From CBDATA01 sp965202845 (GTDB taxonomy: Bacteria > Acidobacteriota > Vicinamibacteria > Marinacidobacterales > Marinacidobacteraceae): 64,000 nucleotides of DNA. This document shows, piece by piece, positions 32,501 to 39,522 of this stretch. The stretch is from contig OZ241856.1 of NCBI GenBank assembly GCA_965202845.1, forward strand, positions 496,001 to 560,000. Reading direction: 5' to 3'. Position 1 is the stretch's first letter. Every line of letters starts with the position of its first letter. A model generated the notes under the pieces. It ran no database searches. It was not told the DNA's origin and saw only the letters and a program-made list of their open reading frames with translations. The translations under genes were made by a program, and so were the position numbers.

Positions 32501-34176
32501 CCGGTGCGGAAGTAGCAAACGTCGGCATTGCTCGACGGGGCGGTGCACGACGTGGTCCCGATATTGGTGTTGTCGGTCGCCGTGGTGCTGGCGGCGACAA
32601 CCTCGATATCGAAATCGATAGGGGACGACGGACTCTCCCCCAGGGTGTAGTTGATGGTGACGTCGGTCTTGCCGGTATTCCCCTCGGCGATCGTGGCCGA
32701 AGCGACGGAAATGGCGATGTTCTTGCCGGTGAGGGGGGCGGTCGTCGTGCCGGTGGCGGTCGTAGTGCCGCCGGGGGGGCAGATGGAACCCGGGGGAAAC
32801 GTGTAGACCCCGGTGACTCTCAGGTCATAGCCAGTTTCGGCTTCCAGGCCGGTGATCGTGTAACTGTTCGCGTTGGCGTCCGAGATCGTTTTCACGGTCC
32901 AGTCGCCTGTCGTTCCCGTCTCGCGGTATTGCACCTGCCAACCGGTTCGAAATATCCGGATGCTCTTGGTCCAGGTCAGGGCCAGCTGGTTGAGGCCCGG
33001 CGTGACCGACACTGCCGACGGCCCATCTGTAGGCGGACAGGTTTCGGACGGCGTCGCCTTCACCCAGTCGGTCGCCGTTCCATCGCCGTTCACGTTCACC
33101 GCCCGAATCTTGAAGCTGTACTCGGCGTCGTTCACCAGACTCCCCACCGTGTGGGTGGTGGTGTCGGCGTCCGAGCCGGAGATCAGCGTCCAGGTCGCGC
33201 TGTCCCGCTCGCTCGTCTTGCCGGCCAGCACCTTGTACCCGGTGATGGTGGCGTCATCCGGGTCGTCCCAGTGGAGCAACACCGCGCTGTTAGCCACCAC
33301 GGTATCGAGGCCGGTCGGCTTGGCCGGAGTGTTCTCGGCGACCAGGACGGTGAAGGTGGTGCTGGTTGTTCCCTTCGGGGCGGCGCCGTTGGGGCCGTTC
33401 CATTCCCAGGTGACGCGGTGGACGCCCTCCCCCACCGTGGCGCAGGGATCGAAGTTGACGCTGCCGGTGCCGACAACCAGGTTGCGAATGACGGCGGGCG
33501 CCTCCGTGATGCTCACCCCGTTGGTGGTGTCCTTGAGTGCCGGCTGGGCAGCCACGGCGGTTTCCCCGTTGCGTTTTTCCAGGTAGGTCGTGCCTGCGTA
33601 GGAGACCGACAGCAGGTTGTAGCAAACCTGCACCGTTCCCTGGGACCCGACGCGCACCGTCTTGTCGGGGTCGGAAATGAGCACCGGTGGAGCGTTCGGC
33701 GTGGCGGAGACCGTGTTGCTGAGCGTACCCGAAAGGCCAATGCCGCCCCCAGTCGTCCCCACGACGTGGAAATCGTACGAGGTGCCGTTGTCGAGACCCG
33801 TTATCGTGTAACTCCTGGTGGAGACAGTGGAGCCCGGTATCGCCGTTCTGGGGAACGACGGGCCGCTTCCGGTATTCCGTTGTCCGTAGCTCCATTTGGA
33901 ATGGCTGGTCCGGGTGCCGCTCCAAGTCCAGGTGAGCGTCACCGACCTGTCCCCCGCTTGGGCTGTGAGAACGGGGGCCTGCGCCTGCGCTTCCGCCGCG
34001 CCCAGCGCGAGAAGAACGACGGCGGCGAGCGGCGCCGGGGTCAGCCGGCGGGCGAACCTCCGGAGCGAGCGGCCCACCGCTTCAGTCCCGCGCCCGGCGA
34101 ACCTGGCGAATTTCGGGGGGGGGGGGGTAGAGTTGTCGCGCCCGCTCAAGGGAATTTCGCAGCCATCTGCCAGCAT
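26539..34176 (-). CDS. giant FnIII/Calx-beta adhesin with C-terminal autotransporter-like barrel, possibly phase-variable
   Basis: 2545 aa from ATG 34176. After an extended N-terminus (LADGCEIPLSGRDNSTPPPP) comes a signal peptide (LTPAPLAAVVLLALGAAEAQA). The passenger alternates fibronectin type III domains (for example VTLTWDDPDDDSITGYEY) with Calx-beta-like domains ending in TVTITDDD, and one PKD/Ig-like domain. A polyglycine linker lies near residue 1712. Three SGSYTLVL-type repeats follow, then a helix (AAEIGRANRLNEVILPQFAA) and a barrel of about 440 residues ending in HSLALEGTLSW (final aromatic). This is a type V-like surface protein for binding or self-association; the ligand is unknown. 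A C13 tract at 34115-34127 lies between ATG 34176 and the signal peptide; it is in frame as sequenced. GTG 34077, after the tract, is an alternative start. Confidence 0.85.
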   Translation of the reverse strand: MLADGCEIPLSGRDNSTPPPPKFARFAGRGTEAVGRSLRRFARRLTPAPLAAVVLLALGAAEAQAQAPVLTAQAGDRSVTLTWTWSGTRTSHSKWSYGQRNTGSGPSFPRTAIPGSTVSTRSYTITGLDNGTSYDFHVVGTTGGGIGLSGTLSNTVSATPNAPPVLISDPDKTVRVGSQGTVQVCYNLLSVSYAGTTYLEKRNGETAVAAQPALKDTTNGVSITEAPAVIRNLVVGTGSVNFDPCATVGEGVHRVTWEWNGPNGAAPKGTTSTTFTVLVAENTPAKPTGLDTVVANSAVLLHWDDPDDATITGYKVLAGKTSERDSATWTLISGSDADTTTHTVGSLVNDAEYSFKIRAVNVNGDGTATDWVKATPSETCPPTDGPSAVSVTPGLNQLALTWTKSIRIFRTGWQVQYRETGTTGDWTVKTISDANANSYTITGLEAETGYDLRVTGVYTFPPGSICPPGGTTTATGTTTAPLTGKNIAISVASATIAEGNTGKTDVTINYTLGESPSSPIDFDIEVVAASTTATDNTNIGTTSCTAPSSNADVCYFRTGSWPNNKRFEAPAFATSGSFKIGILGDTKDEPNETFAFRVTADSFAQSEGWTRSSNTITLTITDDDEPTPGVTVTGSPLTVAEGGTQTYTVKLDTSPSATVTVTPTSSDTGAATVSPASHTFNSGDYGTPKTFTVTGEQDENADDETATITHAVTGGDYASVTADSVRVTVTDDEEHTVLTPTLTTAANSSTNGEIDLTWTHGGGSTPEKYMSGSVSSNPAAIYWQAHHRLKGAGSWTLWSNISVAEGRARRTLSIPLSSTYPDGASVEFRVRAAATDTSVGGTITGPWSNIRTVAAYANTQLAALTLVGAPVTVAPGSTKTYTVALTKAFAGTLRITSDDTDKATVEPATLTFTTGNYNTAQTVTVTGVEAGSATINHAFRLTGASADAISDAGTVEVTVATPIVAPVLATAASTTSGRINLTWTHAGSAVGDLVSGAANFSGWQAQTRLKGGSWSNEPVQPSSSRTNIATRSARVQPGDDYPGGAVVQVRIRARGYVTGTSGTQTNGPWSNARDVTYKNDALAALTLVGAPVTVTAGSTATYTAALTKAFAGTLTLSSADTDTATVSPETLTFTTANYNTAQTVTVSGAKAGTTTINHSFRLTGATADAIPDAGTADVTVEAETVEKPAAPTGLTATAGNAQVTLTWDDPDDDSITGYEYQRKKGAGSAAWSAWAPLDGSDGDTTTHTFTNLDNDVVHRYRLRAVNAGGSGAHAAAKATPVGAKKPQLTATAGDGQVTLSWNPQPGRGITAWVYEYRIGSGAWTSATVSDGAATSAVVGSLTNGTEYTFRLFARAGSAQSVWSDHVKATPSSSAGAAKTISVPATLTVAEGAGNATIAITASAALGSAKTFDVAYGGSATGAANPADGDYDNDAATSVAFSASQTTRNIVIPITDDARDEGNETFTVTISARGGVPSGFVLSRSTTTVTITDDDASPALADIADVTIRLGQEVNIVASATDADGDSITYAWERKTGETAPAIPQGTNLSRARLRFTPLSTGSYTMKVIARDGNGNSDSEEVVIRVAAKTLVSVPATLSVAEGAGTASVAITAGAAFGRAVTFNVTYRDAGATGAANPADGDYDNDAVTSVSFSASDTSKTIAIPITDDSTAEGAESFTVTIAPSAALPAGYGLGNATTTVTITDNDGGGGGGGGGGGSSPSPSTPSAGVTLSLGALQTPAGGSGSYTLVLDRQPSGDVTVTVSIVRAQGYGMAEAVSAGGVTVDPSSLTFTRANWDAPQSVRVRVAEDAPSGRVTLRHRASGGGYDDVEIGAVSLRIQGKPAGLRVSETELSVDEGGSGSYTLVLQSQPTGDVKVAVSGASGDISIAPASLTFTPANWRTPQTVRVSAGEDADAVPDMATLTHRASGGGYDQAEPVRVAVRVVENDEAGVTVAPTELEIDEDGSGSYTVVLLSEPTGPVTVTPSSSDPGAASVSGALSFTAANWSEPQMVTVSGVEDPNSLADMSATVRHRVSGGDYGAVQADSVSVTVRNVTSAAEIGRANRLNEVILPQFAAAFASQATGAVADRIESVAAGQAMDGLQLGTPMGATGDAQHFRHESGLFREEERLATGQPLRLGEALNGAAFQMTLGSEDAEEGLWSSVGVWGRGGLLSLGGADREVSFDGDLWSAHLGADARIGTNLLAGLVLSRAGGDFDATSMETGGTEGAVAGAYEAGLTSAHPYVAWFAPDGSNLWASGGYGRGEVRIAEEGAGARRSAGMGFASGAVGGRGALLENADWLSGGTTRLAVKGEGSYARLATAAEGGLTGLTMHLSRLRLLLEGSHERALWGGTLTPSLEAGARYDRGDAVEGAGLEVGGGARYRALGSRLSVELRGRGLLAHAADRREWGFGATVSLEPDAAGRGAFLKVEPSQGESASGVAQLFDRSPSSSMMMAAGPGSGVVAERRLTAEGGHGFGLDGGATLTPYAGLAVAERGRQLRLGARYRLAGDGFRLGLEGMRRESAALFGGSGMIRAHSLALEGTLSW
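34115..34127 (-). repeat. 13-C homopolymer tract (minus strand), putative phase-variation tract
   Basis: Thirteen G on the plus strand, so the adhesin coding strand reads C13 followed by GAAATT, as at 729-741. It encodes the PPPP of STPPPPKF. It lies 49 nt inside the frame from ATG 34176 and 37 nt before GTG 34077. A change of one base would disconnect ATG 34176 from the rest of the protein. Confidence 0.85.
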
Positions 34177-34185
34177 GCCGCGCAG

Positions 34186-34218
34186 CGTATCAGAAACCCT
34201 GTCGACGGGGCTGATACG
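34186..34218. promoter_or_regulatory. inverted repeat between the divergent adhesin and ggt genes
   Basis: CGTATCAG (34186-34193) and CTGATACG (34211-34218) form a perfect 8-bp dyad with 17 nt between. Each arm contains a GATAC hexamer that could act as -10 for one of the divergent genes: 10 nt before ATG 34176 on the minus strand and 16 nt before ATG 34235 on the plus strand. It could equally be an operator shared by both. No -35 boxes were recognised. Confidence 0.4.
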
Positions 34219-34234
34219 GTTCGCGGGTTCCGCC

Positions 34235-36037
34235 ATGCGCGCCCGGATCCCGTTGGTTCTCGCCCTCGCCGTCGCGCCGGCCGCCGGCCAGGAGAACGCC
34301 TGGCCCCTCCAGCTCGCCGAGGGGCGCGTCGCCAACCGGCCCGAAGCGCCCGGCGTCCACGGACTGGTGACCGCCGGCCATCCGCTCGCCGCGATGTCCG
34401 GAATCCAGATCCTGATGCAGGGAGGCAACGCCGCCGACGCCGCGGTGGCCGTCCTCGCCACCCTCAACGTGGTGCGTCCGCAGATGTCCGGGGCCGCCGG
34501 AAACGGGTTCCTGACCTACTACGACCGGGAGAGCGGCGCGGTGCTTTCGCTGAACGCCACCGGAGCGGCGCCGGCGGCGCTCGACGCTTCCCGCCTCGCT
34601 CCGGAGCAGCTCGACAAGGGCATCCACGCCGGGGTCGTCCCCGGCCTCTTCGGGGGCTGGATCGCGCTCCTCCAGCGCTTCGGAACCATGAGCCTGGAGC
34701 AGACGCTCGCCCCGGCGATCGGCTACGCCCGGGACGGGCATCCGCTGGAAGCCTCGGTGGCCCGGGCGATCCGCCTCTCCCGCGACGAGTTCGAGCGCTT
34801 TCCGACCAGCGCCCGGATGTTCCTCCCCGAGGGGCGGCCGCCGGAGACCGGGGAATGGTTCCGGATGCCCGATCTGGCCCGCACCTTCGAGAAGGCGGTG
34901 GAAGCGGAAACCGACGCCCGACGGAAGGGCCGGAGCCGCGAGGAGGCGCTCGAGGCGGCCTTCGACCGGTTCTACCGGGGCGACATCGCCCAGGAGATGG
35001 CGCGCTTCTACGCGGAGAACGGCGGCCTCTTCACCCTGGACGACTTCGCCGATTACCGGCCGACCTGGACCGATGCGATCCACGCGAACTACCGCGGCTA
35101 CGACGTGTACACGAGTCCCCCGACGTCCCGGGGCGGCCTCGAAACGCTCATGCAGCTCAAGCTGGTCGAGGGGTTCGACCTGGCCTCGCTCGGACCGGGC
35201 GCGCCGGAGACCCTCCACCTGATCGTCGAGGCGATCAAGGTGGCCAAGGCGGACGTCTACCGGTACGTGGCGGATCCCTCCCGCTTCGAGGTCCCGGTCG
35301 AGGGGATGGTCTCGGACGAGTACGCGGCCTCCCGGCGTCGGCGGATCGCGCGGGACCGGGCCCTCGCCTATCCGGACGCCGGGACGCCGCCGGGCGCGAC
35401 GACGCCTGATGCTCCGCTGGCGCCGGCGGCGCACCCGATCCGGTCGTTCGCGGGCGGCACCACCAGTTTTTCGGTGGTGGACGGGGCGGGGAACGCCCTC
35501 GCCTGCACCCCGACCCACGGCGGGATGTTCGGCACTGCGGTGGTGGTTGGCGCCACCGGACTCACCTTCAACAACGGAACCCGGATAGGCTCCACCGCCC
35601 CCGACCCGGCGCATCGGAACCATGCGCGCGGCGGGCAGATCCCGATCCTGAACAACTCCCCGGTCCTCGTGCTCAAGGACGGCCGCTTCCTGCTGGCGGT
35701 CGGGACGCCCGGCGGCGAGACCATCGGCCAGACCCAGTTCCAGGTGCTGCTGAACGTGCTGGATTTCGGCATGGGCATCCAGGAGGCGGTGGCGGCGCCC
35801 CGGCTGAGCCTCTTCGCCGATCCCAACTTCTATACGCCGGGGGCGGACATCCTGGTCCGGGTCGAGAACCGGGTGGCCGCCGGAACGGTGGAGGCGCTCC
35901 GGGCCCTGGGGCACCGGGCCGAGCCGACCGCCGGCTACAGCTTGGGGAGCAACAACGGGATCCTGGTCAATCTGCTGACCGGCACGATGGTCGCCGGCGC
36001 CGATCCCCGGCGGGCCGCCTACGCGATCGGCTACTGA
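34235..36037 (+). CDS. ggt: gamma-glutamyltranspeptidase family protein
   Basis: 600 aa with a signal peptide (RARIPLVLALAVAPAAG). The N-terminal half shows MQGGNAADAAVAVLATLNVV and GAAGNGFLTYYDRESG. The autocatalytic cleavage site and N-terminal nucleophile Thr lie in GGTTSFSVVDGAGNALA, with TFNNGTRIG and VGTPGGETIGQTQFQVLLN downstream. GGT removes the gamma-glutamyl group of glutathione or similar compounds in the periplasm. The neighbouring polar amino-acid importer could take up the released glutamate or dipeptide. The Ser of SFSV replaces the His common in GGT (TTHxSV), so donor specificity may differ. Confidence 0.9.
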   Translation: MRARIPLVLALAVAPAAGQENAWPLQLAEGRVANRPEAPGVHGLVTAGHPLAAMSGIQILMQGGNAADAAVAVLATLNVVRPQMSGAAGNGFLTYYDRESGAVLSLNATGAAPAALDASRLAPEQLDKGIHAGVVPGLFGGWIALLQRFGTMSLEQTLAPAIGYARDGHPLEASVARAIRLSRDEFERFPTSARMFLPEGRPPETGEWFRMPDLARTFEKAVEAETDARRKGRSREEALEAAFDRFYRGDIAQEMARFYAENGGLFTLDDFADYRPTWTDAIHANYRGYDVYTSPPTSRGGLETLMQLKLVEGFDLASLGPGAPETLHLIVEAIKVAKADVYRYVADPSRFEVPVEGMVSDEYAASRRRRIARDRALAYPDAGTPPGATTPDAPLAPAAHPIRSFAGGTTSFSVVDGAGNALACTPTHGGMFGTAVVVGATGLTFNNGTRIGSTAPDPAHRNHARGGQIPILNNSPVLVLKDGRFLLAVGTPGGETIGQTQFQVLLNVLDFGMGIQEAVAAPRLSLFADPNFYTPGADILVRVENRVAAGTVEALRALGHRAEPTAGYSLGSNNGILVNLLTGTMVAGADPRRAAYAIGY

Positions 36038-36052
36038 GAGAAAGGAATTCCC

Positions 36053-36937
36053 ATGCGTCACATCACCTTGGCCCTTGCGTTCGCCGGTTCCGTCGCCGCC
36101 GCCCAACAGCAGTCGGAGTTTCCGGCGCCGGAGATGATCCGGATCGAGGGCGGCCTCTTCTTCATGGGGTCGCAAGCGGGCGCCGCCTGGGAGAAGCCGC
36201 TCCATGCGGTCCAGGTTTCCGATTTCTGGATCGGGAAGCACGAGGTCACCCACGCCGAGTTCGCCGCCTTCGTCGAGGAGACCGGGTACGAGACCGAAGC
36301 GGAGACGTTCGGAACCGGCCGGATCCTCTCCGGGGGCCGCTTCAGCTACCACCCCGGCTACACCTGGCGCGAGCCGTGGGGCCCGGGTTCCCGGGTGACC
36401 GAACCGGACCGCTACCCGGTCGTCCAGGTGAGCTGGAACGACGCGGTGGAGTACACCCGCTGGCTCAGCCGGAAGACCGGCAGGGCCTACCGGCTCCCGA
36501 CCGAGGCGGAATGGGAGTACGCCTGCCGGGCCGGGACGCAGACCAGGTACTGGTGGGGCGACGAGTTCGATCCCGCCCGGCTCAACAGCGCCGCCACCTG
36601 GCGCGCCGCCGGCGAGCCGTGGCCCCGGGACGAACACACCCTCATCACCCCGAAGGACCGCTTTCCGGCGAATCCGTTCGGCCTCCACGACGTGCTCGGC
36701 AACAACTGGGAATGGGTACAGGACTACGCCTCGCCCGATTACTACGCCGAGCAGGTCCGCCGCCCGGAGTCCCCGGTGGTGGATCCGCAGGGGCCTTCGA
36801 GCGGGAGCGAGCGGGTGCTGCGGGGCGGCGGCTGGAACGGAACTCCGGACCGGGTCACCTGCTCCTACCGGTTCCTCGACGATCCGGCGGTGTACCGCAG
36901 CGACCATGTGAGCTTCCGGGTCGTCCGCAACCCCTGA
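36053..36937 (+). CDS. exported formylglycine-generating-enzyme-like (SUMF1 domain) protein, probably not an FGE
   Basis: 294 aa with AAAGGA before ATG 36053. A signal peptide (ITLALAFAGSVAAAQ) leads to a complete SUMF1/DUF323 fold: MIRIEGGLFFMGS, FWIGKHEVTHAEFAAFV, YPVVQVSWNDAVEYTRWL, YRLPTEAEWEYACRAG, LGNNWEWVQDY and LRGGGWNG. True FGE has two copper-binding Cys after RGGSW; here only TCSYRF keeps a Cys and the first is replaced. It may therefore act as a binding or other oxidase-like module. It starts 15 nt after ggt. Confidence 0.85.
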   Translation: MRHITLALAFAGSVAAAQQQSEFPAPEMIRIEGGLFFMGSQAGAAWEKPLHAVQVSDFWIGKHEVTHAEFAAFVEETGYETEAETFGTGRILSGGRFSYHPGYTWREPWGPGSRVTEPDRYPVVQVSWNDAVEYTRWLSRKTGRAYRLPTEAEWEYACRAGTQTRYWWGDEFDPARLNSAATWRAAGEPWPRDEHTLITPKDRFPANPFGLHDVLGNNWEWVQDYASPDYYAEQVRRPESPVVDPQGPSSGSERVLRGGGWNGTPDRVTCSYRFLDDPAVYRSDHVSFRVVRNP

Positions 36938-36959
36938 GCGGCCCCCAGGCGCCCCCGTG

Positions 36960-37796
36960 ATGCGGACTGGCGTTCCTTCCGCGCCCCGTCCGCCGCCCCG
37001 GCTGGTCCGGGGCGGCCCGTTCTGGAACGCGCCGTGGTTCGACACGCTCCAGTTCCTCGTCTTGGCCGGAGCGCTGCTGGCGCTTGCGGTCTCCGGCGCG
37101 GCGGGGATGGGCTACAACTGGCAGTGGCATCGGGTTCCCGACACCCTCCTGCGGGTGGTGGATGGCGATCTGGAGGTCGGGCCGCTGCTGCGAGGGCTCG
37201 GAGTTACGCTGCGGATCACCGCCTGGAGCGTCCTGCTCACGCTGGCGATCGGGAGCGTTTCCGCGCTGTTGCGTCTCTCCGGGTCCTTCTCCGGCCGCTT
37301 TCTGGCCAAGCTGCACCTGGAGGCGACGCGCAACACGCCGCTGCTCATCCAGATCTACCTGTTCTACTTCGTCCTCGGCCCCATCCTGGGCCTCGACCGT
37401 TTCCAGGTCGGGGCGCTGGCGCTCGCCTTCTTCGAGGGAGCGTTCGCCGGCGAAGCGATCCGCGCCGGCATCCTGTCGGTGGGGCGCGGGCAGCGGGACG
37501 CGGGCCGCAGCCTCGGCCTGGGAACGGCCGGCCTCCACCGCCACGTCATCCTTCCCCAGGCGGTTCCGCTCATCCTGCCGCCGCTCACCGGCGTCGTCAT
37601 CTCGCTGGTGCGGAATTCGGCGATCGTGAGCGTCATCGCCATCTTCGACCTCACCACCGAGGCCCGCAACATCATCGCCGAGACCTTCCTCAGCTTCGAG
37701 ATCTGGTTCACGACGGCGGCCTTGTACCTCATGCTCACCTGTTCGCTCTCGATCCTCGCCAGCCGGCTGGAGCGGCGGGCGCGGGCGAGCGCATGA
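36960..37796 (+). CDS. polar amino-acid ABC transporter permease (HisM/GlnP type)
   Basis: 278 aa from ATG 36960 (GTG 36957 is in frame one codon earlier). Five or six transmembrane helices and the EAA loop EGAFAGEAIRAGILSVGRGQ then DAGRSLGLG mark a permease of the polar amino-acid family. RNTPLLIQIYLFYFVLGP is typical. It starts the importer operon with 22 nt from the SUMF1-like gene, and its stop overlaps an upstream in-frame ATG of the binding protein. Confidence 0.93.
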   Translation: MRTGVPSAPRPPPRLVRGGPFWNAPWFDTLQFLVLAGALLALAVSGAAGMGYNWQWHRVPDTLLRVVDGDLEVGPLLRGLGVTLRITAWSVLLTLAIGSVSALLRLSGSFSGRFLAKLHLEATRNTPLLIQIYLFYFVLGPILGLDRFQVGALALAFFEGAFAGEAIRAGILSVGRGQRDAGRSLGLGTAGLHRHVILPQAVPLILPPLTGVVISLVRNSAIVSVIAIFDLTTEARNIIAETFLSFEIWFTTAALYLMLTCSLSILASRLERRARASA

Positions 37797-37816
37797 CCCC
37801 TCCGGGAGACCAAACC

Positions 37817-38635
37817 ATGATGCGAAGGAAATGGGCGGCGATGCTCGTCGCGCCGTTGCTGTGGCAATGCGCCGCCGGCCCGCCGCCGGCGGCCCGCGAG
37901 AGCGTCATCGAGACGATCCAGCGCCGGGGCGCGCTCCTGGTCGGGATCTCCACCTTCGAGCCGTGGGCGATGCGGGACCGGAACGGCGATCTGATCGGCT
38001 TCGAGGTCGATGTGGCGCGCCAGCTGGCGGAGGACATGGGCGTGGACATCGAGTTCGTCCCGACCTCGTGGGACGGCATCATCCCGGCGCTGCTCGCGGG
38101 CAAATTCGATGTGATCATCGGCGGCCTGAGCGTGCGCCCCCAGCGCAATCTCACCATCAACTTCACGATTCCCTACGCGCATTCCGGAGTGGGGATCGCC
38201 GCCAACCGCGAAGCGGCCGAAGGGCTGGAGTGGCCTGCCGATTACGACAGCGCAGACGTGACCCTGACCTGCCGGCGCGGCGCCACCCCCTGCGCCGACG
38301 CCGCCCGCCTGTTCCCGGCGGCGACCATCCGGCGCTTCGACGACGAGGTCGCGGCGTTCCAGGAGGTCCTCAACGGCGCCGCCCACGCGGCGCTCGCTTC
38401 GTACCCCCAACCGGTGCAGTGGGCCCACGAGAACCCCGATCTCATCTTCCTCCCCACCACCGAAAACCTCTCGCAGGGCGACGAGGCGTTCGGGCTTCGC
38501 AAGGGAGACCCCGACGCGCTCAACTTCTTCTCCAACTGGATCCGGGTGCGCACCACCAGCGGCTGGCTTCAGGAGCGGCACGATTACTGGTTCAAGAGCC
38601 GCGACTGGGTGGACCGGGCGTCCCCCGATTCGTGA
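37817..38635 (+). CDS. amino-acid ABC transporter substrate-binding lipoprotein
   Basis: 272 aa. ATG 37817 is chosen over ATG 37793 because GGGAG lies 8 nt upstream and the signal peptide RRKWAAMLVAPLLWQC starts there with lipobox LWQC. The periplasmic SBP family 3 fold shows GALLVGISTFEPWAMRDRNG, LIGFEVDVARQLAEDMG, TSWDGIIPALLAGKFDVIIG and TINFTIPYAHSGVGI. The C-terminal half has ACAD-type loops with a Cys pair (LTCRRGATPC). It delivers polar amino acids to the two permeases that flank it. The stop overlaps the next GTG. Confidence 0.92.
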   Translation: MMRRKWAAMLVAPLLWQCAAGPPPAARESVIETIQRRGALLVGISTFEPWAMRDRNGDLIGFEVDVARQLAEDMGVDIEFVPTSWDGIIPALLAGKFDVIIGGLSVRPQRNLTINFTIPYAHSGVGIAANREAAEGLEWPADYDSADVTLTCRRGATPCADAARLFPAATIRRFDDEVAAFQEVLNGAAHAALASYPQPVQWAHENPDLIFLPTTENLSQGDEAFGLRKGDPDALNFFSNWIRVRTTSGWLQERHDYWFKSRDWVDRASPDS

Positions 38636-39522
38636 GCGGGCGACGCCGCCGACCGCGCTTCGGCTGGATCGACGCCGCGGTGTTCGCGGCGGCGGCCGGG
38701 GCGGTGGCGTTCGTCGGCTACCGGCTGGACGCGGCGCTCGCCTACCGCTGGGACTGGAGCGTCATCCCGCAGTACCTCTTCCAGTGGAACGCCCAGGAGG
38801 GGCGCTGGGCGGCGAACCTGCTCGTCCAGGGATTCCTGACGACCATCCGCCTGGCGCTCTGGAGCGTGATCCCGGCGGCGACTCTGGGTATTGCGTTCGG
38901 AGTGATGCGGACCCGGCGGCGCCTCCTGCCGCGCCTCCTCAGCCGGTTCTATGTGGAGCTGATTCGCAACACCCCGCCGCTCGTCTTCATCTTCGTCTTC
39001 TATTTCTTCATCAGCAGCCAGATCATGCCGCTGCTCGGCGTGGAGGCGCTCGCGCGGGGGGCTTCGCCGGGGACGCTGGCGGCGCTGGAGTTTCTCTTCG
39101 GCCCCGCCGCGCTCATCCCCAATGTGGTGTCGGGAGTGCTTTGCCTCGGCATGTTTCAGGGCGCCTGGATGGCCGAAATCACGCGCGCCGGCATCCAGTC
39201 CATTCCGCGGGCGCAGACCGACGCAGGTCTCGGCATCGGGCTTTCGCGCTTCCAGCTCCAGCGCCATGTGATCCTGCCCCAGGCGCTCCGGCGGGTGATC
39301 CCCCCGCTCGCCGGCCAGTTCATCACGCTGGTCAAGGATTCCTCGCTCCTGTCGCTGATCTCGGTCCAGGAACTGACCTTCCTCTCCATCGAAACCGCGG
39401 TGTCCACCGGCCGGGTTTTCGAGGTCTGGCTCACGGTCGCCGGCATGTACTTCTGCCTCTGCTTTCTCCTCTCGCGCCTGTTCGACCGCTTCGAGCGGCG
39501 CGCCGCCGAGGCCGCGTCATGA
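38632..39522 (+). CDS. polar amino-acid ABC transporter permease (second)
   Basis: 296 aa from GTG 38632 (GTGA overlap). It shows RFYVELIRNTPPLVFIFVFY, the EAA loop AEITRAGIQSIPRAQTDAGL and RHVILPQALRRVIPPLAGQF. Together with the first permease it probably forms a heterodimeric channel. Its stop overlaps the ATPase ATG. Confidence 0.93.
   Translation: MSGRRRRPRFGWIDAAVFAAAAGAVAFVGYRLDAALAYRWDWSVIPQYLFQWNAQEGRWAANLLVQGFLTTIRLALWSVIPAATLGIAFGVMRTRRRLLPRLLSRFYVELIRNTPPLVFIFVFYFFISSQIMPLLGVEALARGASPGTLAALEFLFGPAALIPNVVSGVLCLGMFQGAWMAEITRAGIQSIPRAQTDAGLGIGLSRFQLQRHVILPQALRRVIPPLAGQFITLVKDSSLLSLISVQELTFLSIETAVSTGRVFEVWLTVAGMYFCLCFLLSRLFDRFERRAAEAAS

Noticed and set aside
26434..35409. Very long plus-strand open frames opposite the adhesin gene (up to 1764 codons)
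   Set aside because: High GC removes stop codons on the opposite strand. The translations are Arg/Pro/His-rich without domains, while the minus strand gives clear FnIII, Calx-beta and barrel sequence.
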